A DNA stretch of 13,927 bases. Source: Treponema sp. (lineage in GTDB: Bacteria; Spirochaetota; Spirochaetia; Treponematales; Breznakiellaceae). Made by a program: the position numbers and the translations under genes. Numbering within the stretch: the stretch's first letter is position 1; each line of letters begins with the position of its first letter. Below the pieces are notes generated by a model. The model ran no database searches and had not been told where the DNA came from. It was given only the letters and a program-made list of their open reading frames with translations. Below, in pieces: positions 1 to 5,782 of this stretch. The DNA is taken from the NCBI GenBank assembly GCA_031273185.1, contig JAISSG010000082.1, positions 1 through 13,927 of the forward strand, written 5' to 3'.

Positions 1-948
1 CAGCGGGACATGGTATTTTCTTTTTGGGGGGCGCGGCGGGCTTCCCCCTGACGATCTCTTGCGGGCCTGCTCGCTGTGGAACTGCGCGACCATCTCGGCC
101 TCCTCCAGGGCGCGCTCAACGCTGCCCGCGCCGGCTTTTGCGTGGTGCCGCTGGCTCTCGCCCAGGTACTCAAGGGCAAGGGGAGTGTTCAAGGGCCGCG
201 CCGCCGGCAGGTCAAGATCAATCGGCGGCGACGCGGCTTCCCCCGGCTGATAATCCCCGGCGGTTTCTGGGCCGGCGGCCTGAAAGCCCGCCGCAAACCT
301 GTTCCCGTCAATCCATTCCCCGGTGGCAACCGACTCCGCGTACACCTCCTTGAGGTCGGCCTTTGGCGGCGGCAGGAGGGCAGGGCCTTTCCCCCGCCGG
401 ATTCCCCCCTCCCCGCCCCCGCCTTTCCTGGCGAACAGGAAGCCCTTGAGTATTTGCAGGGCGACCACTTCAAGAAAGGTCAGGACGACAATGGCCAGGC
501 CAAAAACGGTTTTCCCCGCAGAATCCAGGAGGGCATGCTCCAGGGAGAGGGCCTCAAAATCGCGGATCACGATAAAACCTGCGGCGAGGGTTAGAAACGG
601 GAAAAGCGAGACGATCAGGAGGTAGACGCGCTCAGGCCGCCAGCGGGGATCGGCAAGGGTAAACGCCGCGTAGCCAAGGTACAACGGGATAAAAAACGCG
701 AGTATCCCGTAGGAATGGGAAAAAAACATCCCCAAAACCGGGCTAAACGCGCTGATCCCAAAAACGGCGCCCAGCAGGGAAAATCCCAGGGCAAAGGCAA
801 AGATCGCCAGCACCGCCGCCATGACCAGCGCCGCCACGCGATACTTAAAATTGTCATCCCTTATGCCAAAAAAGGCCAAAACACGGGCAAGAAGCTCACT
901 GATCCGCAAACCGCACGACCTCCAGGAGAGGTCACCCTCCCTTTTCAT
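1..948 (-). CDS. ftsK: DNA translocase FtsK, N-terminal part (truncated by window edge)
   Basis: An uninterrupted minus-strand frame of 316 codons runs from an ATG at 948-946 to the window edge. It has four strongly hydrophobic segments (about residues 38-66, 79-98, 107-128 and 146-172), then a long Gly/Pro/Ala/Glu-rich linker. At the edge it reads KRKYHVPL, like the Y-x-(V/L)-P-L stretch that opens the motor domain of FtsK/SpoIIIE proteins. Four membrane helices, a linker and this motif are the usual FtsK order; the motor domain (ATP-driven pumping of chromosome ends at the division septum) would lie outside the window. A TGA lies five codons upstream of the ATG, so the start is there or downstream. 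A TTG at 909-907, behind GGAGG, is a plausible alternative start. No clear Shine-Dalgarno precedes the ATG. The family call is fairly firm; the motor itself is unseen. Confidence 0.78.
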   Translation of the reverse strand, partial: MKREGDLSWRSCGLRISELLARVLAFFGIRDDNFKYRVAALVMAAVLAIFAFALGFSLLGAVFGISAFSPVLGMFFSHSYGILAFFIPLYLGYAAFTLADPRWRPERVYLLIVSLFPFLTLAAGFIVIRDFEALSLEHALLDSAGKTVFGLAIVVLTFLEVVALQILKGFLFARKGGGGEGGIRRGKGPALLPPPKADLKEVYAESVATGEWIDGNRFAAGFQAAGPETAGDYQPGEAASPPIDLDLPAARPLNTPLALEYLGESQRHHAKAGAGSVERALEEAEMVAQFHSEQARKRSSGGSPPRPPKRKYHVPL

Positions 949-988
949 ATATCGGCGCGATCAAATGTTCTGTTGACAGCAATAATAG

Positions 989-1038
989 CCGCATTGCCAC
1001 CGGCTATTTTTCACTATTGGATGGTTACCGCAATGCGG
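989..1038. repeat. 9-bp inverted repeat upstream of ftsK
   Basis: CCGCATTGC (989-997) is perfectly repeated in inverted orientation as GCAATGCGG (1030-1038), with 32 bp between. It lies between the ftsK start (minus strand) and the small-RNA promoter (plus strand). It could be a protein-binding site or an imperfect hairpin in the ftsK leader. Function is not known. Confidence 0.5.
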
Positions 1039-1083
1039 ATGGCGACACTTTGCTGTTTTTGCCTGCTAATTGAGCGAAAATAC

Positions 1084-1112
1084 TTGAATCCAAAATTAAT
1101 AATTAGTATATT
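1084..1112 (+). promoter_or_regulatory. sigma70-type promoter of the candidate small RNA
   Basis: TTGAAT (1084-1089), a 17-bp AT-rich spacer and TATATT (1107-1112) make a near-consensus promoter. Transcription would start near 1119. The next plus-strand terminator ends at 1242 and no convincing gene lies between. Confidence 0.65.
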
Positions 1113-1118
1113 TGTATC

Positions 1119-1242
1119 AGAATGATGAAACTGGATGGATGACTTGCACATCAAGCGCCTTTACATCTCGGTTTATGTCCTCCGTTGCGTCAGACTGGCC
1201 CCCCGGGTTTCCTCACCTCCTTTTCCCGGGGGGTTTTTTTTT
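1119..1242 (+). ncRNA. candidate small RNA with anti-Shine-Dalgarno loop
   Basis: This segment starts where the promoter at 1084-1112 should initiate and ends at the T-run of a strong terminator, giving an RNA of about 123 nt. Short hairpins can form (CTTG/CAAG near 1142-1155, ACAT/ATGT near 1163-1177). Two unpaired-looking stretches carry CCTCC: 1179-1183, and the terminator loop, where TCACCTCCTTTT (1213-1224) matches the conserved anti-Shine-Dalgarno end of bacterial 16S rRNA. C-rich loops that pair with ribosome-binding sites are known in Gram-positive regulatory RNAs such as RsaE, so a translation-repressing sRNA is the preferred reading. Two short open frames (from ATG 1135 and ATG 1139) run through the terminator but lack ribosome-binding sites. 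No known RNA family was recognised. Confidence 0.55.
1199..1242 (+). terminator. Rho-independent terminator of the candidate small RNA
   Basis: CCCCCCGGG (1199-1207) pairs perfectly with CCCGGGGGG (1225-1233) around a 17-nt loop and is followed by nine T (1234-1242). The loop holds the anti-Shine-Dalgarno-like sequence. Confidence 0.85.
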
Positions 1243-1272
1243 GCCCAAACGCCGATCATAGCCGCCGACCGC

Positions 1273-1301
1273 TTGCAAAAGCCGCAAAAATAATTTATTA
1301 T
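1273..1301 (+). promoter_or_regulatory. promoter of the acyl-CoA ligase gene
   Basis: TTGCAA (1273-1278), 17 bp, then TATTAT (1296-1301). Expected start near 1308. The -10 box lies inside the left arm of the inverted repeat at 1295-1329, which suggests that a repressor bound there would block the promoter. Confidence 0.65.
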
Positions 1302-1329
1302 GACACTATGCTAAATATTGTCATAATAA
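1295..1329. promoter_or_regulatory. operator candidate: 11-bp inverted repeat over promoter
   Basis: TTATTATGACA (1295-1305) and TGTCATAATAA (1319-1329) are perfect reverse complements separated by 13 bp. The left arm includes the -10 box and the right arm lies just after the expected transcription start, the usual position of a repressor site for a dimeric regulator. The regulator is unknown; no regulator gene is in the window. Confidence 0.6.
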
Positions 1330-1344
1330 GCGAGGCATAGAGCT

Positions 1345-3252
1345 ATGGAAAAAACCCTGCCGCTGATGCTAAGGGCGCGGGCAAAGGACAGCCCGGACAT
1401 AGCCATCCAGTATTACAAGGATTCCTCCGGCGGCTTCAGGTCAAAGACCTACCTGCAATTCTACGAGGAAACCTGCTTCCTTGCGGCGGGGCTGGCGGAG
1501 CTTGGGGTCAGGCGGGGGGATCATGTCGGCCTGATCTCCGACAACCGCCGGGAATGGCTGCTTGCCGATTTTGGCATCCTTTCAATTGGGGCGGCGGACG
1601 TGCCCAGGGGCGGCGACATAACCGTCCAGGAACTGGCCTACATCCTCGGCTTCACCGAATGCCGGCTTTCCTTTGCCGAAAACCAGAAACAGGTACTCAA
1701 GATACTCTCCTGCAAGGCCGACTTGCCCGGGCTGAAAACCCTGGTAACGTTTGACCCGGTTAACCGGGAAACCGAGGAAGCGGCGGCGGCGGCGGGCGTA
1801 ACGGCGCACTACCTTGCCAGCGTCATCGCCCTTGGGCAGAAGCGCGAGGCCGATCAACTGGGCCGCATCGAGGCGGAGATGGACAAGGGGGATGGGGAGG
1901 ACACCGCCACGATAATTTTCACCTCCGGCACGACCGGCGAGCCCAAAGGCGTCATGCTCAGCCACCGCAACTTTATCTGCCAGTGCCCTTCCTTTGAACT
2001 GGTCTTTGAGATCAAGCCCGCCGATGTCTGGCTTTCGGTGCTGCCCGCCTGGCACGTATACGAGCGGGAGATAGAGTACATCATCCTGTACTACCGGACC
2101 GGCATCGCCTATTCCAGGCCCGTTTCCTCGGTGCTGATGGCCGATTTCCAGGCGATACGCCCGCACTGGATGATCAGCGTCCCCCGCGTCTGGGAGGCAA
2201 TCATGGACGGCATCACCCGCAGTGTCAATTCAATGGGGGGCTTTACCAAAAAGCTCTTTGATCTGGCCGTCTCCCTTTCGATGATACACACCTATTTCAG
2301 GGACCTGACCTTTGGGCTGCTGCCCAACTTCAGGGGCCGTGTCCGTTTCATTGATTCCATGGTAGGCTTTTTCCCCTGGCTGCTGCTGCTGCCGCTGAGG
2401 GGCCTTGCCCAGGTGCTGGTGTTCAACCGCATAAAGCGGCGGCTGGGCAGCCGGTTCCAGGCCGGCGTTTCCGGCGGGGGCAGCCTTCCGGCCAAGGTCG
2501 ATCTGTTCTTCAATGCCATCGGGATACGCCTGCAGGAAGGCTACGGCCTGACCGAGACCGCCCCCCTCATCTCCGTGCGCCAGTACCGGCATCCGCGGCG
2601 CGGGACCATCGGCCAGCTTCTGCTCGACACCGAAGTTAAAATTGTTGACAATAACGGTAACATCCTGCCGCCGGGCCGCAACGGGGTCATCCACGTCAGG
2701 GGCAAGCAGGTGATGCAGGGCTATTACCGGAAGCCCGAAGCCACCGCCGCCGTGCTCAGCGCCGACGGCTGGCTCAACACCGGCGACATCGGCATGCTGA
2801 CCCACGACAACGAGTTGCGCATAACAGGCCGCGCCAAGGACACCATCGTGCTGCGGGGCGGCGAAAACGTCGAGCCGGTTCCCATCGAGCACGCCCTGCG
2901 GGAAAGCCCCTACATACAGCACTGCATGGTGGTGGGCCAGGACCAGAAGTACCTCGCCGCCCTCGTCGTCCCCGCGCAGGAGGCGGTCATGGCCTTTGCC
3001 GAGGAGAACAACATCCCCATCGTTGACTACGAGTTGTTATTGCAACAGCCGGAGATCAACGAGCTTGTCTCTACGGAGATTGCCGACAGGGTCAGCCTGA
3101 AAAACGGCTTCAAGCCCTTCGAGCGGGTGTTCAAGTTCTCCCTGCTGACCAAGCCCTTCGATCTGGGCAAGGAACTTTCCACCAAGCAGGAACTCCTGCG
3201 CCACCGAATCATGGCGATATACGCCAGGCAAATTCAGCGGCTGTTTAGGTAG
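1345..3252 (+). CDS. long-chain-fatty-acid-CoA ligase (AMP-binding enzyme)
   Basis: A 635-residue protein of the ANL adenylating superfamily. It activates a carboxylic acid, probably a long-chain fatty acid, with ATP to an acyl-adenylate and then to the CoA thioester, feeding phospholipid synthesis. Visible motifs: phosphate-binding loop TSGTTGEPKG at 193-202, GYGLTET at 399-405, TGD at 479-481, and GRAKDTIVLRGGENVEP from 495. A hydrophobic stretch with FFPWLLLLPL just before NRIKRRLG fits the membrane-associated insertion of bacterial long-chain ligases, and the length fits that subgroup rather than short acetyl-CoA synthetases. The C-terminus reads DLGKELSTKQELLRHR, where the lysine after ELST may be the catalytic one. 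GAGG (1332-1335) precedes the ATG by nine bases. It has its own promoter with an operator-like repeat. Substrate chain length cannot be read from sequence. Confidence 0.9.
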   Translation: MEKTLPLMLRARAKDSPDIAIQYYKDSSGGFRSKTYLQFYEETCFLAAGLAELGVRRGDHVGLISDNRREWLLADFGILSIGAADVPRGGDITVQELAYILGFTECRLSFAENQKQVLKILSCKADLPGLKTLVTFDPVNRETEEAAAAAGVTAHYLASVIALGQKREADQLGRIEAEMDKGDGEDTATIIFTSGTTGEPKGVMLSHRNFICQCPSFELVFEIKPADVWLSVLPAWHVYEREIEYIILYYRTGIAYSRPVSSVLMADFQAIRPHWMISVPRVWEAIMDGITRSVNSMGGFTKKLFDLAVSLSMIHTYFRDLTFGLLPNFRGRVRFIDSMVGFFPWLLLLPLRGLAQVLVFNRIKRRLGSRFQAGVSGGGSLPAKVDLFFNAIGIRLQEGYGLTETAPLISVRQYRHPRRGTIGQLLLDTEVKIVDNNGNILPPGRNGVIHVRGKQVMQGYYRKPEATAAVLSADGWLNTGDIGMLTHDNELRITGRAKDTIVLRGGENVEPVPIEHALRESPYIQHCMVVGQDQKYLAALVVPAQEAVMAFAEENNIPIVDYELLLQQPEINELVSTEIADRVSLKNGFKPFERVFKFSLLTKPFDLGKELSTKQELLRHRIMAIYARQIQRLFR

Positions 3253-3564
3253 GGAATGGGGATCGGGGAAAGAAGAGGCTCTCACAGAGGCACCAAGGCA
3301 CGGAGGGAAGATATGGGGAAAAAGATAACAGGACCTGCGGCGGGGTAATTTTTTTATAGAGGGATTCCGCCGAACGGATACAGATAAATGCGCTTCTGCG
3401 TGACTGGCGAACCTGATCCCGGCGATATTTATCCCCTGGATATGGCTGACTTTGGCCGGTTTTTTCTAATCGCATACGAAAACACGTGGTTTGCGTGGTT
3501 CGTGGTTAAAATCCTGGCGCATGCGCTGGCCCCGGAAATATGCGAAAAAACCCCTCCGCCCCGC

Positions 3565-3593
3565 TTGACAAAACCAGCCGACAGGTGCATAAT
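3565..3593 (+). promoter_or_regulatory. consensus sigma70-type promoter of the lipoprotein locus
   Basis: TTGACA (3565-3570), a 17-bp spacer and CATAAT (3588-3593). Transcription would begin near 3600 and run through the poly-C tract into the gene at 3807. Confidence 0.7.
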
Positions 3594-3653
3594 TAAGGCA
3601 AGATTCGGCGTTGCCGGGTAAAAGTCACTTTTTTGGAAAAGGGGGAAGGTTGC

Positions 3654-3710
3654 ATGGCGGCAGGCGCGTTTTACTACACAAGTGTTCCCCCCCCCCCCCC
3701 CCGAGATTGA
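3654..3710 (+). CDS. possible leader ORF interrupted by the poly-C tract
   Basis: An ATG at 3654 follows a purine-rich GGGGGAAGG (3641-3649). With the 16 C present it encodes 18 residues ending in five prolines, Arg, Asp and a stop. With 15 C the frame would stay open to about 3820, running past the start of the lipoprotein gene in a different frame; with 17 C it stops at once. It may be a length-sensitive leader peptide or chance. No similarity to any known protein was recognised. Confidence 0.25.
   Translation: MAAGAFYYTSVPPPPPRD
3687..3702. repeat. homopolymer run of 16 C
   Basis: Sixteen consecutive C lie in the leader between the promoter at 3565-3593 and the lipoprotein start at 3807. 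Runs of this length slip during replication. In Treponema pallidum, poly-G runs upstream of tpr genes vary in length and alter expression, so phase variation is a reasonable hypothesis. The assembly's count of 16 may itself be an average. Confidence 0.9.
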
Positions 3711-3806
3711 TTTAGCACACACTGCCAGTTGTATTTTTCCCAGGCACCATAATTTCCCCATGCCTCGCCGCCGGGCGGAGCCGTCTTTGCGCTCAAAGGG
3801 TAAGAC

Positions 3807-5240
3807 ATGGAAAATATAAACGTTCGAGGTGATAATTTTTGGAGTTATGCTGGCCCGTTAGGCGGCCGCGGCGGTTCCAGAAAGACCCCTCACGGTTTTT
3901 CCGGCGCCTCTCCCCCCTGTTGCGCCGACCCTGCTGTTCCAGGCACAAGCCGTGACGATAGCAATTGTTATGCGGATCATCGTTCTGGCAGGATGGATAA
4001 AAAGCTCCTTGCCGCCGCCAGCTTTGTGCTCAAGAAGTTTAACAAGAAAAAGAAACCCTTTGCCGGGGCTACGCCCGAGCAATCTTCTGCTATTTCGGCC
4101 ATAAGCCGCGACGATAGCAATTGTTATGCGGATCATCGCTCTGGCAGGATGAACAAAAAGCTCCTTGCCGCTGCTGTTTCAGCCAGGAATCGTGATGACA
4201 GTAATCGTTATGCGGGCCATCGCCCTCGCGGGAGGAATATAAAGCTCCTTGCCGCCGCCGCGCTTGTGTCACAAGTCCTGGCGCTTACGGCCTGCCCGCA
4301 ACCGGCGCAGGTCGTGAAGCCGCCGGAGCCGGAACCATGTGAGTGCTTCGAGAAATTTTCCGCCGCCAAGGAAATTATTACCGCAAATTCGAATTCGGTA
4401 TGTGAACATGCGCCGAATTTTTGTAACGACGATACAAAGGCTTTTGATGCGTTTTGCGCCGGATTGTTGTTTGAAAGAGATGTGAAAAGAGCGTGGCAAA
4501 ATAAACCGGAATCCGATAAAAAAACTCACACTCTGGAACAGGTTAGTGCCATGTGTGAAGACGGGGACATCCCAATATCCCCAATTAATGTGAATGGAGT
4601 TTATGTTTATCCTCATTTCGAGGATTCAGACCTTAACACCGATGTATTAGGAGGGAGAGCAAGAGAATTTACAGATCGCGTCCACTTGGCATTAAATCCG
4701 GAAGTTGATGGACCATGTGATTGGAATGGTGGAATGTTACAATGTCAGAAGGATGGTGAAATGACATATCAAAGATTTTCAAATTATCGGGGAAATTATT
4801 GGGATGAATGTAGTGCCCATGGCGGTGATACCGGATGGCAGTTTCATAACTTTAAGACCCGGTCTGCATTTCGTTCATCCATTCTTGGGCTAAACTGGCC
4901 ATTATATGGTCTTGACGGAGACAAGGTTGTTCCGGAACCTAATAATGGGACTACCTGGGGACAAAGAGGTGGGTTCTTTCATACTAGTGGTAATGCCTAT
5001 TACTATTTTAGCCTTTCGCCGACTAACCATAGTGGTATGCCTTGTATAAATAAACATGATATAAGAAATGCAACGATTAAATGTTTTCCGGAAATGAATA
5101 GAGCACATGAAGATAAGCCGTCTGTTAAGCCTATTGATACCAATTATCACATTCGTAATTTTATTAGTAAACTTACACCGGAAGAGCAAAGTATTATTGG
5201 CGGGGATATTATGGCGGAATATGAGTTGTTGTCAGATTAA
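3807..5240 (+). CDS. hypothetical cysteine-rich lipoprotein with three N-terminal modules
   Basis: A 477-residue frame, not recognised as any known family. AAAGGG lies just upstream of the ATG at 3807. Residues 48-71, 100-123 and 128-151 are three copies of a 24-residue module of the form RDDSNCYADHRSGRM, one variable residue, then KKLLAAA. The third runs into a hydrophobic segment ending in the lipobox LTAC at 160-163, so the mature lipoprotein probably begins at Cys163. Copies one and two each contain an in-frame ATG (3993, 4149) where a signal peptide would start; in copy three this codon is AGG. The true start is therefore uncertain: 3807 gives an unusually long pre-sequence, while 4149 gives a 48-residue one. 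The mature part (about 315 residues) has some twelve cysteines and many Asn, Tyr and Trp, and is markedly richer in A and T than its neighbours, suggesting acquisition or relaxed selection. It probably lies at the cell surface or in the periplasm. Confidence 0.65.
   Translation: MENINVRGDNFWSYAGPLGGRGGSRKTPHGFSGASPPCCADPAVPGTSRDDSNCYADHRSGRMDKKLLAAASFVLKKFNKKKKPFAGATPEQSSAISAISRDDSNCYADHRSGRMNKKLLAAAVSARNRDDSNRYAGHRPRGRNIKLLAAAALVSQVLALTACPQPAQVVKPPEPEPCECFEKFSAAKEIITANSNSVCEHAPNFCNDDTKAFDAFCAGLLFERDVKRAWQNKPESDKKTHTLEQVSAMCEDGDIPISPINVNGVYVYPHFEDSDLNTDVLGGRAREFTDRVHLALNPEVDGPCDWNGGMLQCQKDGEMTYQRFSNYRGNYWDECSAHGGDTGWQFHNFKTRSAFRSSILGLNWPLYGLDGDKVVPEPNNGTTWGQRGGFFHTSGNAYYYFSLSPTNHSGMPCINKHDIRNATIKCFPEMNRAHEDKPSVKPIDTNYHIRNFISKLTPEEQSIIGGDIMAEYELLSD
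3948..4259 (+). repeat. three copies of a 72-nt module (3948-4019, 4104-4175, 4188-4259)
   Basis: By hand count copies 1 and 2 share 66 of 72 bases; copies 2 and 3 share 55 of 72. Each copy spans AATTGTTATGCGG or its variant and ends with AAGCTCCTTGCC plus Gly/Ala-rich codons, i.e. the beginning of a lipoprotein signal peptide. Copies 1 and 2 are separated by 84 bp, copies 2 and 3 by 12 bp. A weak fourth relative may lie at the gene's extreme 5' end (RGDNFWSYAG). Confidence 0.85.
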
Positions 5241-5266
5241 AAAAAGCGGGTTAACCGCTTTTTTTT
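5239..5266. terminator. bidirectional terminator between convergent genes
   Basis: AAAAAAAGCGG (5239-5249) pairs with CCGCTTTTTTT (5255-5265) around a 5-nt loop. The A-run on one side and the T-run on the other let it serve both the lipoprotein (ends 5240) and the minus-strand ATPase (ends 5251), whose stop codon lies inside it. Confidence 0.85.
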
Positions 5267-5673
5267 ATGCGGCGATCGGGGCCTTTGAATTCGATTAAAG
5301 TAGATGTTTCCGTGGATAAAATGCGACTTGCGATACGTTGGTCATAGCGTGCCATAAGTTGCGCGGGGGAGAGATTGGTTGTAATTATAAACGGGCGGTT
5401 ATGCAGGAGACGTTCGTTGATGATGTTATAGATATGCTCGCCTGTTACGTTTTTGATTGTAGGTTCGGCGCCAAGGTCGTCGATTATTAAAAGGTCACAG
5501 TCCAAAAAGGCGTCGATTGCGTCGGAAGTACCGAAACTTTGTACGTATTTTTGAAACGCGGTCACCATTGCGAAGGCGGTGGTATAGCAGACATCAATTT
5601 TACGGTCAAGCAGGTTGTTCGCGATGATTTGCGCGGAATACGTTTTGCCCGTGCCGGTGGCGCCGCAGAACAC
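5251..5673 (-). CDS. DnaC/DnaI/IstB-like helicase-loader ATPase, start unclear or 5' broken
   Basis: The 140-codon frame from GTG 5673 encodes most of an AAA+ domain of the DnaC/DnaI/IstB group: Walker A GATGTGKT (4-11), Walker B LLIIDD (61-66), sensor-like IITTN and an arginine-containing YDQRIASRI. Such proteins load the replicative helicase DnaB; IstB relatives assist IS21 transposases, but no transposase is present. The same frame stays open upstream to 5841 and looks homologous there too (RGFPNVPRLFTG, then PLADYCKKFPNIKKSNL, typical of the start of DnaC ATPase domains), yet contains no ATG, GTG or TTG before 5673. A start immediately before Walker A would delete the first strand of the fold. 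Either a frameshift lies between this frame and the upstream gene (ends 5783), or an unusual start is used, or the gene lost its 5' end. The usual N-terminal helicase-binding region is absent. The stop lies in the shared terminator. Confidence 0.7.
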   Translation of the reverse strand: MFCGATGTGKTYSAQIIANNLLDRKIDVCYTTAFAMVTAFQKYVQSFGTSDAIDAFLDCDLLIIDDLGAEPTIKNVTGEHIYNIINERLLHNRPFIITTNLSPAQLMARYDQRIASRILSTETSTLIEFKGPDRRIKKSG

Positions 5674-5782
5674 AAGGTTGGATTTTTTAATATTCGGGAA
5701 TTTCTTGCAATAATCGGCAAGCGGGGTTGTTCCTGTGAATAAGCGCGGGACATTCGGAAAACCGCGAAGAGGCTTTTCGGTT

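Larger units (their letters stand above)
3253..3806. other. 554-bp intergenic region with degenerate repeats, promoter and poly-C tract
   Basis: No convincing gene lies here. The first part has short imperfect repeats: AGAGGCACCAAGGCACGGAG (3286-3305), then near 3484-3510 three GTGG(T)T units in a row, then AACGGATACAGATAAATG (3373-3390). Sequences of this style recur as non-coding filler in many environmental bacterial genomes. The second part holds a consensus promoter (3565-3593), a possible 18-codon leader ORF (3654-3710) and a run of 16 C (3687-3702), forming a leader of about 207 nt for the lipoprotein gene at 3807. No clear terminator for the acyl-CoA ligase was found. Confidence 0.6.

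Noticed and set aside
76..594. Plus-strand open frame of 172 codons, and other plus frames in 1-1125
   Set aside because: They are antisense shadows of the ftsK frame, rich in Arg/Pro/Gly with no recognisable motif; the minus strand shows membrane helices and a known domain order.
615..857. Minus-strand frame of 80 codons within ftsK
   Set aside because: It is a different frame from the 316-codon ftsK frame covering the same bases and lacks any family features.
1135..1293. Short ORF (MDDLHIKRLYISVYV...) in place of the small RNA
   Set aside because: It lacks a ribosome-binding site and reads straight through a strong terminator; kept only as an alternative explanation.
1582..2922. Two long antisense frames (1582-2166 and 2230-2922) inside the acyl-CoA ligase gene
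   Set aside because: They mirror a clear enzyme gene with intact motifs and have unnatural composition; typical GC-rich shadows.
3388..3621. 77-codon plus-strand frame after the acyl-CoA ligase
   Set aside because: No ribosome-binding site, no family, and it crosses the degenerate repeats and the consensus promoter.
3669..3714. Poly-C tract as a variable spacer between -35 and -10 boxes
   Set aside because: No acceptable -35/-10 pair flanks the run at any plausible length; the clear promoter is upstream at 3565-3593, so the run is more likely in the leader.
3429..3761. 110-codon minus-strand frame across the poly-C tract
   Set aside because: It depends on the homopolymer for a poly-Gly stretch, has no ribosome-binding site and no recognisable domain.
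5251..5673. IstB of an IS21-type insertion sequence
   Set aside because: No IstA transposase, no terminal repeats, and the neighbour is a DnaD-like protein, which favours a helicase loader.
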